64,000 nucleotides of DNA. Source: UBA4427 sp045106235. GTDB lineage: Bacteria > Myxococcota_A > UBA9160 > UBA4427. The stretch is from NCBI GenBank assembly GCA_045106235.1, contig JBGCEJ010000005.1, positions 62,001 to 126,000 of the forward strand, read 5' to 3'. Made by a program: the position numbers and the translations under genes. Each line of letters opens with the position of its first letter. Positions within the stretch are counted from its first letter, which is position 1. Shown one piece after another: positions 45,307 through 54,477 of this stretch. The notes below the pieces were generated by a model. That model ran no database searches. It was given only the letters and a program-made list of their open reading frames with translations, and had not been told where the DNA came from.

Positions 45307-46350
45307 TTGAATCTCACGATCCGTGCCGGCGCTCGCGCCACCGAACGACTGCGTGCCGAAGGGTTCCATCCGGAGCTCTTCGGCACGCTCGTTGGGGCCT
45401 CCGGCGGGCCCAAATGGCTCGCCCTACGGCATCTCGACGCGGTGTTAGTTGATCGACTGATCCTCCCGCGACGCACCCCGATCGATACGATCGGCTCCTC
45501 AATCGGCTCCTTCCGCCACGCTTGTTTCGCACAGAGCGATCCTCATGCCGCCCTCGCCCGCTTCGCCGAGGGCTACGTGCAGCAGTCCTACGTCGGTCAG
45601 CCGACCATGGAAGCGATCTCCGAGGAAAGCGACCGGATCCTCGCCCATTTCCTCGGTGAATCGGGTGCTTCCGAAATCGAAGCGAACCCCCTCGTCCGCA
45701 ACCATATCGTCGCGGCCCAGCTTCACCGCGACCGCGACCGCGACCGCGGCCCGCTCTTCCAGGCACAGCTCGGTGCCGCTGCTTTCCTAAACGCCTTCTC
45801 CCGAAAACTTCTCGGCCGTTCCTTCAAGCGCCTCGTCTTCGGCCCCACGCCCTCCGAAGTGCAGTGGGATGATATGCAGACCCTTCGCCATCCCCTCACC
45901 CGCGAAAACGTGCAGCATGCCCTGCTCGCGAGCGGCTCGATCCCCCTGCTCATGAAAGGCGTCCGCGGCACCCCGGGCGTCCCCGGCACACTCTTTGACG
46001 GGGGCATCGTCGACTACCACTTCGACTTCTCATTCAAGCGCCGCGAAGGCCTCGTTCTCTTTCCGCATTTTTTCGACCGCATTACGCCCGGCTGGTTCGA
46101 TAAGCCTTTCTCCTGGCGAAAGCCAAAGGCATCCGACCTCGAAGACGTGGTCATGGTCGCCCCCTCGAACGAATTCGTCGCTGCCCTGCCCGGCGGCAAA
46201 GTGCCGGACCGAAACGATTTCCTGGGCCTCGAGACCGACGCGCGGATTGCACAATGGCTCGATGTGATCGAACGCTGCCGCGTCTTAGGGGACGAATTCA
46301 ATGAGCTCATCGAGACGAAGCGACTCCAAGAAGTCCTCGTTCCCTTCTAA
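45307..46350 (+). CDS. Patatin-like phospholipase
   Basis: A 347-aa protein with the three patatin elements: Gly-rich oxyanion loop GTLVGASGGPKW, nucleophile motif GSSIGS (G-x-S-x-G) and DGGIVDYH for the Asp of the Ser-Asp dyad. It would act as a lipid acyl hydrolase. The only fitting start is TTG at 45307, 53 bases after the ETF-QO stop, so co-transcription is possible. No secretion signal is seen. Confidence 0.82.
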   Translation: MNLTIRAGARATERLRAEGFHPELFGTLVGASGGPKWLALRHLDAVLVDRLILPRRTPIDTIGSSIGSFRHACFAQSDPHAALARFAEGYVQQSYVGQPTMEAISEESDRILAHFLGESGASEIEANPLVRNHIVAAQLHRDRDRDRGPLFQAQLGAAAFLNAFSRKLLGRSFKRLVFGPTPSEVQWDDMQTLRHPLTRENVQHALLASGSIPLLMKGVRGTPGVPGTLFDGGIVDYHFDFSFKRREGLVLFPHFFDRITPGWFDKPFSWRKPKASDLEDVVMVAPSNEFVAALPGGKVPDRNDFLGLETDARIAQWLDVIERCRVLGDEFNELIETKRLQEVLVPF

Positions 46351-46362
46351 AGCCCGATCGCA

Positions 46363-46875
46363 CTAGCGCCCGCGCAGCCGCTCCCAAACGAGCAGCGTCG
46401 TATCCCAAGGCGTGCCAATCACCTCTCGCGCGACATAGTAGAGCCAGCGACGCAGCCCCAGCGCTTCTCGGTCAGAAGGCATCGGCGGACTAAAAGTCTT
46501 CACCCCTCGGAGTCGAAGCAGCGCGGCGCATCGAAGCTGGTGGTAGCCACTTGAGCAAACCCCCACCGGTTCATCGACTCCGCGCGCCGAAAGAATCTCA
46601 GCGCAGGCGACCGCGGAAGACAAGGTATCCGTGGCTGTCTCTTCCTCGATGATCTGCTCGGGCGAGACACCGAACGCGATCAACTCATCACGCATCACTC
46701 GCGCCTCCGACGGGCCGTGTCGCCCCACTCCTCCGGTCGGCAAATAGAAGGTCGATGGCGAAGCCCCGCCCGCCGCAAACGCGCCCGCTATGCGCCGCCG
46801 AAGCGTGCCGCTCGGCGAACCGTCGGGAAGGATCGCTGCCCCAAAGATCACGAAATAGGTCGGAGGACGCGCCAT
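46363..46875 (-). CDS. YdcF/SanA-like DUF218 protein
   Basis: A 170-aa protein with the DUF218 pattern: FVIFGAAILPDGSPSGTLRRRI, FYLPTGGVGRHGPSEARVMRDEL, EEETATDTLSSAV and VCSSGYHQLRCAALLRLRGV. Relatives include YdcF and SanA, linked to envelope barrier function or small-molecule binding. The biochemical role is unresolved. ATG at 46875 chosen; TTG at 46884 is also in frame. It follows the P450 gene closely, likely in one transcript. Confidence 0.8.
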   Translation of the reverse strand: MARPPTYFVIFGAAILPDGSPSGTLRRRIAGAFAAGGASPSTFYLPTGGVGRHGPSEARVMRDELIAFGVSPEQIIEEETATDTLSSAVACAEILSARGVDEPVGVCSSGYHQLRCAALLRLRGVKTFSPPMPSDREALGLRRWLYYVAREVIGTPWDTTLLVWERLRGR

Positions 46876-46887
46876 TTCGTTCAAGGC

Positions 46888-48135
46888 TCAGCGCGCGACG
46901 TAGCGAATCGGCATTTGCTTCACGCCGCCCAGGAAACTCGATTGCACCCGGGTCAGCGGCCCCGCGAGTTCAATCTCGCTGAGTCGCGGAATCATCTGCT
47001 CGAGGGCGACCCGAATCTCAAGCCGCGCCAGATTCGCCCCGAGGCAAAAATGCTCGCCGACCCCGAAACCGAGATGGGGATTCGGTGAGCGGTCGACGCG
47101 GAACGAATTCGGCGCTTCAAACGCTTCCGCATCGCGATTCGCCGAGGGGTAGAAAAGGCAAAGCGTCTCACCCGCTTTCACCCTCGAGCCATGCATCTCG
47201 AAATCCTCGACGGGCGTGCGGCAGAACTGAATCACAGGGGAGGTCCAGCGCACAAATTCCTCCGCCGCCTTCGCCGTGAGCTCCGGATCCTTCCTTAGCT
47301 TATCCATCTCCTCGGGATTTTCGATCAGCGCGAGCAGTCCTCCACTCAGCGCATTCCGCGTCGTCTCGTTTCCCGCGACCACCAGCAGAGAAAAATAGGA
47401 AAGCAGCTCATAGGCCGGAATCGGAGCGCCCCCGACCTCCGAGTTCGCCAAGACGCTCACAATATCGTCCCGGGGATCGGCGCGACGCTCTTCAACCATC
47501 GCTGAGAAATACGCAAACATCTCCTGGGTCGTGTCGCGCATTTGCTGCCCGGCATCCGCGGCGGCTTGATACTCAGGGTCTGCTGTCCCCGCCATTTGAT
47601 TCGTCCACTCGAAGAGACGTTTCCAATCCGATCGCGGCACGCCGAGCATGTCCGCAAGGACGGATAGAGTGAGCGGCGCAGTAAAATCAGCCACGAAATC
47701 CGCTTCGTTCTTTTCCGCCAAATCATCGAGCAATTCGGACGCGATGCGCTCGACTTCCGCACGTCGACGCTGAATCGCGCGCGGCGTAAACCAACTGCTC
47801 GCAACGGATCGGTACTCAGGATGCTCGGGCGGATCCATATTCAGCAAATGACGCACAGAACGCCGCTGCTCTCCCGTCTCCGAAGGGGGCGGGCTATCCG
47901 GGATGACGGCAAAGCGCGGCTCGTTCAAGAAACGGTTCGGCTGCTTCGAAAACCAAAGCAGGTCGGCCCGGCGAACGACCGCCCAAAAACCAGGCCGCTC
48001 GCCCAAATCAAAATACCGGAGTGGCGCCTCTTCCCGGAGAATTTCCCAAGCCTGATGCGGGTATCCGCGCTCGGCATAACCACGCGTTCCGATAATGTCT
48101 TCTGCGGTCAGCTGATCCGCGCGTGACGCCGCCAT
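46888..48135 (-). CDS. Cytochrome P450
   Basis: A 415-aa soluble bacterial P450. Oxygen-binding I-helix VVAGNETTRNALSGG, ExxR in AAEEFVRWTSP, and heme loop GFGVGEHFCLGANLARLE with the thiolate Cys. PPEHPEYRSVASSWFTPRAI matches the CYP families of Actinobacteria and proteobacteria that oxidise steroids, terpenes or fatty acids. No ferredoxin or reductase gene is adjacent, so electrons come from elsewhere. Substrate unknown. Confidence 0.93.
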   Translation of the reverse strand: MAASRADQLTAEDIIGTRGYAERGYPHQAWEILREEAPLRYFDLGERPGFWAVVRRADLLWFSKQPNRFLNEPRFAVIPDSPPPSETGEQRRSVRHLLNMDPPEHPEYRSVASSWFTPRAIQRRRAEVERIASELLDDLAEKNEADFVADFTAPLTLSVLADMLGVPRSDWKRLFEWTNQMAGTADPEYQAAADAGQQMRDTTQEMFAYFSAMVEERRADPRDDIVSVLANSEVGGAPIPAYELLSYFSLLVVAGNETTRNALSGGLLALIENPEEMDKLRKDPELTAKAAEEFVRWTSPVIQFCRTPVEDFEMHGSRVKAGETLCLFYPSANRDAEAFEAPNSFRVDRSPNPHLGFGVGEHFCLGANLARLEIRVALEQMIPRLSEIELAGPLTRVQSSFLGGVKQMPIRYVAR

Positions 48136-48250
48136 ATGATCCCTCGGTCGAGAAGCCTGAACGTTTCCGATCGTAGCGAGCCCCGCTTCGGGTGGCTTCC
48201 GAATCCTCGCGACACGGCTTATCGTTCAGGGAGCCAAGGAGACAGCCAAG

Positions 48251-49399
48251 ATGAACCATCCCGTTCTCGCCCCCCTCGCCGTACTCGCCTTCTGCGGATC
48301 GCTCGCCCTTTTTGGCTGTGCCGCGGGGAGCGATTTTCTCGCACCCGCGAGCTCCACTGCCGCCACTTCGAGCGCTCGCTCGGGGCCGATCCTCGACTGC
48401 GTCCCGAAAGGCAACGCGCGACCGATCTGTACCTTCAAAAATCCAGAAGACATGGTTGTCCTCCCGGACAACAAGACCCTGATCATCGGCGAATACGGCA
48501 GCTATGCGGGGGAACATTCTGGCTCGCTGGTTCTCTTCGATCTCGAAACCGAGCAAACCCGGTCCCTCTTTCGTGCGGGCTCACCCTCATCACCAGCCGT
48601 GCTCGGCTGGGGCGACCCAGCGTGTACCTCCGCCCCCAGCGAGACCTTCAACTCGCACGGCATGGACTTGATCCGCCGAGGCGATGGCCGACTGGCCTTG
48701 TTAGTCGTTCAGCACGGTGAGCGCGAGGCCGTGGAGTTCTTCGAGGTCGAGCGACGCGCGCCCGAATACGCCTGGGAACTACATTGGCGCGGCTGCGTCC
48801 CGGCGCCTGAAGATGCGTCGCTGAATGAGGTCGCCGCACTCCGCGGAGGCGGTTTCTACACAACGAAGATGGCTTCGCTGAAGGGCGCCCTCCAATTCGA
48901 AAAGGGCATGCCCACGGAACCGACGGGCCACGCGTTTTCATGGAGCCTCGGAGAGGGCTACCAGAAGATCCCGAACACGGAGGGCATCATGCCGAACGGC
49001 ATCGTCGTCTCCTCAGACGAGTCCATTCTCTACATGAATGCCTCGGGGAATAACTCCGTCCGCAAGATCGACCTGGCGACCGGCAAAGTCTTGGGGGTCG
49101 CCGAAGTCGCCTCTCCGGATAATGTCACCTGGGCGCCGGACGGCAAACGACTCTTAGTGGCCTCGCTCAAGGGCCTCGATCCCGCGGACTTCGAAACCTG
49201 CCTGACGATGACCCGCGGCGCCTGTCCGATTCCCTTCGCCATCGAAGCCGTCGATGCGGCAACCATGACGCCCCTGGGCCCCGTCTACGAGAGCCAGGGC
49301 GCACCGATGGGCGCGGGCACAGTCGGCCTCCAGGTTGGCTCGGAGCTTTTCGTGGGCTCGTTCAAAGGCGACCGGATCCTGCGCATCCAGCTCGACTAA
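48251..49399 (+). CDS. Putative lipoprotein with SMP-30-like beta-propeller
   Basis: 382 aa. A lipoprotein signal (LAVLAFCGSLALFGC) with lipobox Cys23 is followed by a Ser/Ala linker. A propeller-like domain has repeated blade ends: NPEDMVVLPDNKTLIIGEYG, NSHGMDLIRRGDGRLALLVV, MPNGIVVSSDESILYMNAS, SPDNVTWAPDGKRLLVA and GLQVGSELFVGSFKGDRILRI-like ending. This recalls SMP-30/gluconolactonase and paraoxonase families. It is probably anchored in the envelope; the substrate is unknown. Confidence 0.75.
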   Translation: MNHPVLAPLAVLAFCGSLALFGCAAGSDFLAPASSTAATSSARSGPILDCVPKGNARPICTFKNPEDMVVLPDNKTLIIGEYGSYAGEHSGSLVLFDLETEQTRSLFRAGSPSSPAVLGWGDPACTSAPSETFNSHGMDLIRRGDGRLALLVVQHGEREAVEFFEVERRAPEYAWELHWRGCVPAPEDASLNEVAALRGGGFYTTKMASLKGALQFEKGMPTEPTGHAFSWSLGEGYQKIPNTEGIMPNGIVVSSDESILYMNASGNNSVRKIDLATGKVLGVAEVASPDNVTWAPDGKRLLVASLKGLDPADFETCLTMTRGACPIPFAIEAVDAATMTPLGPVYESQGAPMGAGTVGLQVGSELFVGSFKGDRILRIQLD

Positions 49400-49461
49400 A
49401 CCCCGGCTTAGCCCAGACTAGGCCCCAACTTAGCCCCAAGCCCATGGTCTGCGGCGGAGGT

Positions 49462-50544
49462 TCAGTTGCCGGCGGCAGCGCCCATCAAACCGGGCCACCA
49501 GAGATAGTGAAATCCCGGGCGCCCCAGAATGCGGTCCAGGCTGCGCAGCGCGAGCGCGTCCCCCCGCCCGCCAAGCATGCTCTCCGCGCCCGACATCGCC
49601 CCCGCGCCCGAGCGAAACAAACCACCGTCCGAGTACGTGCGGGTGTAAAGGTTGCGCCGTGTCTCACGTGAGCGGTGATAGCTCACGACCCGGGAGCTCC
49701 CGACGCCCAGCCGGTCTTCAATCGCAACAACGGCCTCTTCGATCGTGCCGAGCTGGTCGACCAGTCCCACTTCAAGCGCACCCTGCGCGCTGTAGATGCG
49801 GCCGTTCGCGAGTTCACTCACCTGCTCTGACGAAAGCGCCGGCCGCCCTTCATCCACGATGCTTCGAAAACGCGCGTGCATATCATTCACGATCGATTGC
49901 AGCTGAGCACGCTCAGCCGAGCGGAGCTTTCGGTACGGCGAGCCCATATCCTTGAACTCGCCCGCGGTGATGGTTTGGTCCTCGACCCCGATCTTCTCCA
50001 TCAGGCCCGCGAAGTTCATACTCGTAAAGATCACTCCGATCGAACCCGTGACGGTCGTTGGATGCGCCTGGACCGTATCTGCGGCCATCGCGATCATGTA
50101 GCCCCCGGAGGCCGCCGTCGTGCCCATTTGCGCGATGACCGGCACGCCCCGTTCTTCGCGGAAGCGCTTGATCTCGGTGTAGATTTGCTCGCTTGCGGTC
50201 GCGGTGCCGCCCGGGCTGTCGATGCGAATCAGAAGTGCGCGCACATCCTTGTCCTCGCGAGCCCGGTCCAGCGTCTCGCGCACCCGCGCCACCATGCTGA
50301 TCGGCGGTGCGCCAAAGATCGAATCCACGAGCTCCGAGCCCCCAATCACGCCGTCGATTTCGACCAGCACGATCTTCGGCCCCGCCGTCCCGCGGACAAC
50401 GGATTCAACAAGCGGAGATTCGCCGCCGGTCCCCAGCAGATCCACTGAGATACATCCCGTCGTCATCAGCAGAATGGCCGCTGCGACGGCTGCACACCCT
50501 CGTACTCGCCGATTCTGCCCGCTTGCCCACATACCGCTTCGCAT
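49462..50544 (-). CDS. sppA: Signal peptide peptidase SppA (S49 family), lipoprotein-like
   Basis: 360 aa. A hydrophobic N-terminus (VRGCAAVAAAILLMTTGC) ends in a lipobox-like Cys, so it is probably a lipoprotein or membrane-anchored. The S49 domain has LIRIDSPGGTATASEQIY, the catalytic Ser in TTAASGGYMIAMAAD, GSIGVIFTSMNF and the catalytic Lys in TAGEFKDMGSPYRKL. It degrades released signal peptides in the membrane. The tail (SGAESMLGGRGDALALRSLD) lacks known motifs. Single-domain short form. Confidence 0.92.
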   Translation of the reverse strand: MRSGMWASGQNRRVRGCAAVAAAILLMTTGCISVDLLGTGGESPLVESVVRGTAGPKIVLVEIDGVIGGSELVDSIFGAPPISMVARVRETLDRAREDKDVRALLIRIDSPGGTATASEQIYTEIKRFREERGVPVIAQMGTTAASGGYMIAMAADTVQAHPTTVTGSIGVIFTSMNFAGLMEKIGVEDQTITAGEFKDMGSPYRKLRSAERAQLQSIVNDMHARFRSIVDEGRPALSSEQVSELANGRIYSAQGALEVGLVDQLGTIEEAVVAIEDRLGVGSSRVVSYHRSRETRRNLYTRTYSDGGLFRSGAGAMSGAESMLGGRGDALALRSLDRILGRPGFHYLWWPGLMGAAAGN

Positions 50545-50684
50545 ATCCCGTCCCTCTCAAAACGCGAAACGCGGCGGCGGATCGATTCCGATCACACCAC
50601 CGCGCTTCGTTGATTCACGGTCCGACTGTGCCACGCACGTGCCGCCCGCCTGGGCCGGATCGGCCCTGCTCGCTCCAGCGAGGC

Positions 50685-53576
50685 CTAGCTGCAGCCACTC
50701 GTGCTGCCGCAGTTCGGGCATTTGTAGCAAGCACCATTGCGGATCATGATCGAACCGCAGTCCATGCAGGACGGCGCATCGGCCTGATTGACGAAGCTCA
50801 TCTCCTGAGACTTCGGCGTCGAGGCCTGCAAGGTCGCATCACCAGACCCACCGGCAACGGCGCCTCCCGCCTGAAGCGGAGCGATCGTCTGCTGGCTTGA
50901 GGTCTGACTCGTAGCCGACTGGATCGAGATCGGAATCGCGGCTCCGGTCTCATCCGAGACGTCCTCTGCCTCTTCGCTTTCCAGGTACTTATCTCCCATG
51001 TAGCGGAAGACGTAGTCCATGACCGACTTCGCGATCGGGATCTTCTTGTTATTCGTGAAGCCCGAGGGCTCGAAGCGCGTGTGGCTGAACTTGTCTACCA
51101 ACGCCTTGAGCGGCACGCCGTACTGGAGCGCCAGCGAAGTCATGGTCGCGATCGTATCCATCAGACCGGAGACCGTGCTGCCCTCCTTCGCCATCTTCAA
51201 GAAGATCTCGCCCGGCTGGCCGTCCTGATACAGACCCGTCGTGAGGTAACCCTCATGACCTGCAATCGAGAACTTATGCGTGTGGGCGACCCGCTCATCA
51301 TCGAGCTTGCGGCGGTAGGGCCGTCGCTGATCGAGCTCGACCACGTTGCCGGCCTCGCCCGCTTCCGTGCTCTCCTCTGCATCCCGCCCGGCATTCAGCG
51401 GCTGGGTGCGCTTGCTGCCATCGCGGTAGACCGCGAGGGCCTTCAGGCCGAGCTTCCAGCCTTCCGTGTACGCCTCCATGATGTCCTCAACCGAGGCATC
51501 CGCCGGCAGGTTCACCGTCTTGGAGATCGCACCCGAGAGGAAGGGCTGAACCGCGCCCATCATCCGGATATGCCCCATCCAGTCGATCGTGCGCACGCCA
51601 TTCTGGGCGCGGAACGCACAGTCGAAGACCGGCAGATCCTTATCCTTCAGACCCGGAGCACCTTCGATCGTCTCGCGATCGTCGATATAGGCCACGATTC
51701 CGTCGATCGTTGCCTGGTCGTACCCGAGCTTCTCAAGCGCCATCGGAACCGTGTTATTCACGATCTTCAGGAAGCCGCCACCGACGAGCTTCTTGTACTT
51801 CACCAACGCGATGTCCGGCTCCACACCCGTCGTGTCGCAGTCCATCATGAAAGCGATCGTGCCCGTCGGCGCGAGGACCGTCACTTGGCCGTTCTTGTAG
51901 CCATGCTCCGTGCCCATCTCGAGGGCTTCGTCCCATGAGCGGCGCGAAGCCTTCATGAGATCCTTGGGCACGCCCGCCGGCGGAACGCCGTAGGAAGCAT
52001 CGCGATGCATCTCGATCACTTCGAGGAAGGGCTTTCGATTCGCCTTGAAGCGCGCGAACGGGCCCATCGCCTGAGCAATCTCTGCGCTCATTCGGTACGC
52101 CTCACCGCACATCAGCGAAGTCAGCGCAGCCGAAAGGTTGCGTCCCTTGTCGCTGTCGTAGGGCAAGCCGAAGGACATCAGCAAAGCGCCGAGGTTGGCG
52201 TAGCCGAGGCCCAGCGGGCGATAGAGATGGCTATTGCGTTCGATCTGCGGCGTCGGGTAGTCGGCGAAATCGACGACGATCTCCTGGCCGAGAATCGTCA
52301 GCCCCGCCGCCCGGCGATAGTCCTCCACCTCGAAATCACCCTTCTCATCGACAAAGGTCATGAGGTTCAGGCTGGCAAGGTTGCAGGCCGTATCGTCAAG
52401 GAACATGTACTCGGAGCAGGGATTGCTCGAGTTGATGCGCCCCGAGTTCTTGACCGGGTTCCAGCGGTTGATCGTCGAGTCGTACTGAATGCCGGGATCG
52501 CCGCAGATATGCGCCGCTTCCGCCATCTCGCGCAGCACGTCCTGTGCCGGCATCGACTCCACATCCTCACCCGTAAGAACCGACTTTGTCTCCCAGGAGG
52601 TATCCGCTTCCGCGGCATCCATGAAGTCGTCGTTCACGCGGACCGAGTGATTCGCGTTCTGGAAGAAAACCGAGTCGTATGCGCCACCCGGCATGTTGAA
52701 GCCGCCGTCGTAGCCTTCTTCGATCAGCGACCAAGCCTTCTTCTCTTCTGCTGCCTTACACCCGATGAACTCCATGATGTCCGGATGCTCAACGTTCAGG
52801 ATCACCATCTTCGCCGCGCGACGCGTCTTCCCGCCGGACTTCACAACGCCCGCGAAGGAGTCGAAGCCGCGCATGAAGGAGACGGGGCCTGAGGCGGTGC
52901 CGCCGCCCGCAAGCAGTTCCCGCGAGGAGCGGATCGTCGACAAGTTGCTGCCCGTTCCCGAGCCGCCCTTGAAGAGCATGGCCTCGGTCTTCGCCAGGTC
53001 CATGATCGATTCCATCGTGTCTTCGACGGAATTGATGAAGCAGGCGCTGGCCTGCTGCGGCGTGTTTTCAACGCCAAGGTTGAACCAGACCGGGCTATTG
53101 AACGCCATCTTCTGATGGACGAGGAGATGCGTGAGCTCATCGGAGTACGCGCGTGCGTCTTCTTCCGAGGCAAAGTAGCCGCCCTCTTCGCCCCATTCGC
53201 GGATGCGTCCGACGACTCGACCGATCAGCTGTCGGACGCTGGTCTCTCGCTCCGGTGTACCGACGTGACCGCGGAAATATTTGGAGACAACGACGTTCGT
53301 GGCGAGCTGCGACCAGGTCGCGGGAATCTCGACGTCATTCTGCTCGAAGACGACTTCGCCCTTTTCATTGGCGATCGTGGCGGACCGAAGTTCCCATTCG
53401 ACGGAATCGAAGGGGTCTTGGTCGGCCTTAGTGAAATAGCGCTCCACCGTCAGGCCCGTGCCCGAAGTCGAACGCTTCGCCGCCTTCTTGCCCGCGGTCT
53501 TTCCCGTCGTTTCTGCTGTATTCGCCATCGCGTTTCCCGCCTCGTTTGCCGTCGTGTCGCTGAGTTCTTCTGTCAT
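50685..53576 (-). CDS. nrdJ: Adenosylcobalamin-dependent (class II) ribonucleotide reductase
   Basis: A 963-aa enzyme making deoxyribonucleotides with coenzyme B12, independent of oxygen. After an Ala/Lys-rich start come LTVERYFTKADQDPFDSVEW, NSPVWFNLGVENTPQQASACFINSV-type sequence with an active-site Cys (about residue 165), GGSGTGSNLSTIRSS, and NPCSEYMFLDDTACNLASLNL with the radical-site Cys. VLAPTGTIAFMMDCDTTG and KIVNNTVPMALEKLGY follow. The zinc-ribbon end CMDCGS-x10-CYKCPNCGS is typical. ATG at 53576 has AGGGGTGAGAG upstream; ATG at 53618 is also in frame. Confidence 0.96.
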   Translation of the reverse strand: MTEELSDTTANEAGNAMANTAETTGKTAGKKAAKRSTSGTGLTVERYFTKADQDPFDSVEWELRSATIANEKGEVVFEQNDVEIPATWSQLATNVVVSKYFRGHVGTPERETSVRQLIGRVVGRIREWGEEGGYFASEEDARAYSDELTHLLVHQKMAFNSPVWFNLGVENTPQQASACFINSVEDTMESIMDLAKTEAMLFKGGSGTGSNLSTIRSSRELLAGGGTASGPVSFMRGFDSFAGVVKSGGKTRRAAKMVILNVEHPDIMEFIGCKAAEEKKAWSLIEEGYDGGFNMPGGAYDSVFFQNANHSVRVNDDFMDAAEADTSWETKSVLTGEDVESMPAQDVLREMAEAAHICGDPGIQYDSTINRWNPVKNSGRINSSNPCSEYMFLDDTACNLASLNLMTFVDEKGDFEVEDYRRAAGLTILGQEIVVDFADYPTPQIERNSHLYRPLGLGYANLGALLMSFGLPYDSDKGRNLSAALTSLMCGEAYRMSAEIAQAMGPFARFKANRKPFLEVIEMHRDASYGVPPAGVPKDLMKASRRSWDEALEMGTEHGYKNGQVTVLAPTGTIAFMMDCDTTGVEPDIALVKYKKLVGGGFLKIVNNTVPMALEKLGYDQATIDGIVAYIDDRETIEGAPGLKDKDLPVFDCAFRAQNGVRTIDWMGHIRMMGAVQPFLSGAISKTVNLPADASVEDIMEAYTEGWKLGLKALAVYRDGSKRTQPLNAGRDAEESTEAGEAGNVVELDQRRPYRRKLDDERVAHTHKFSIAGHEGYLTTGLYQDGQPGEIFLKMAKEGSTVSGLMDTIATMTSLALQYGVPLKALVDKFSHTRFEPSGFTNNKKIPIAKSVMDYVFRYMGDKYLESEEAEDVSDETGAAIPISIQSATSQTSSQQTIAPLQAGGAVAGGSGDATLQASTPKSQEMSFVNQADAPSCMDCGSIMIRNGACYKCPNCGSTSGCS

Positions 53577-54060
53577 CGCTCTCACCCCTAATATCTGCTG
53601 CTTGCTGCTTTCGTTCATTCGTTTCGCCGCGGCATCTTATTTCTCGCCGGCAGCCCGCTCTTTCGTTTCCCGGCTTGCGGAGGCCGTCCAATTTCACGCC
53701 ATCACGAGGTTTTCCAGAGGGTTAGATGAGTGGGGCGCCGAGAATCTTCCCGGCGCCCCCCGAACCAAACTATGAGTCGTCCAGGCCACCAGAACCGCCG
53801 ATCGCCGTCCAGCGAAGAAACTTCGCTTTCAGGCCGAGCCGGCCAAGACCCAGACCCTCTACTTGCACATGACAACACGGGGTCGCCGCATGCTTTCAAA
53901 GGCCAGGCCCGGATTTCCATCCGAACTGATTTAAGGACTTCTCACGAAAGAGTTCGTGTTCCTCCCCGCAACAACCAAGTTGCGACCCCCCCAGGCTACA
54001 GGAGGAACCTCACATCCCCGTTGACGCTCAAAGTGCATTGATGAGATGCGTTCGTCAACC
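53577..54060 (-). promoter_or_regulatory. Probable long structured leader of nrdJ
   Basis: No gene is visible in this stretch. Several clean hairpins lie between the NrdR-like boxes and nrdJ: CGCAAC/GTTGCG (53967-53984), CACGAA/TTCGTG (53943-53958) with GGGAGGAA between them on the minus strand, and a 9-bp GC stem GGGGCGCCG/CGGCGCCCC (53732-53759). None has a T-tail, so they are not ordinary terminators. The B12-box of cobalamin riboswitches was looked for and not seen. A different cis-acting RNA is possible. Confidence 0.4.
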
Positions 54061-54066
54061 GAAAAG

Positions 54067-54114
54067 GCACAAAATATTGCGCCTCATTCAGGGGTGGACC
54101 ACAAGACCTTGTGT
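54067..54114 (-). promoter_or_regulatory. Paired NrdR-box-like operators upstream of nrdJ
   Basis: Two 16-bp near-palindromes, GCACAAAATATTGCGC (54067-54082) and CCACAAGACCTTGTGT (54099-54114), are separated by exactly 16 bases. NrdR boxes (consensus about acaCwAtATaTwGTgt) normally occur as such pairs on one face of the helix, 15-16 bp apart, upstream of ribonucleotide reductase genes. The first box fits well and the second fits in its outer arms. nrdJ, about 490 bases away on the minus strand, is the only obvious target. Confidence 0.6.
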
Positions 54115-54360
54115 ATGTCGGTTCAAGTGCTTCGAGCGGATCGGACGCAAACGCTCGGATCTGAAGGGAAATCAGCTTAGTGCCAAACACCGTTTGCAAG
54201 CTACCGATTTGACTGAGGTTTTTAGCTCTCAGGCATTTTTTTTCAGGCAACCCCCGTTTTGGCCCGAGGAACCTGTGCAGCCAACTGCACTGCCCTCAAG
54301 TTGCTCCCCAATTGCGCACAAGTTGCCGGTCCCTGGGCAAGCAAGCTTCCCCGGAGGCGC

Positions 54361-54403
54361 CAAAACAAAAGCCGCCACAGGACGAAAATCCTTGTGGCGG
54401 CTC
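54361..54403 (-). terminator. Strong rho-independent terminator
   Basis: On the minus strand GCCGCCACA-a-GGA and TCC-t-GTGGCGGC form a long stem around a short TTTTCG loop, followed by TTTTGTTTTG. It ends the transcript of the F420:NADP reductase-like gene about 75 bases past its stop and insulates nrdJ. Confidence 0.93.
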
Positions 54404-54477
54404 AGTCTGCGATGCCGGCCACCCAGGAGGAGGACCGGTCAAGATGCGAAGCGGGCGAACCCGCAGTGGCTCCCGCT

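Noticed and set aside
53577..54060. Cobalamin riboswitch before nrdJ
   Set aside because: Neither the B12-box nor the conserved core could be found on the minus strand. A GCCACTG near 54465 lies downstream of another gene and outside the leader.
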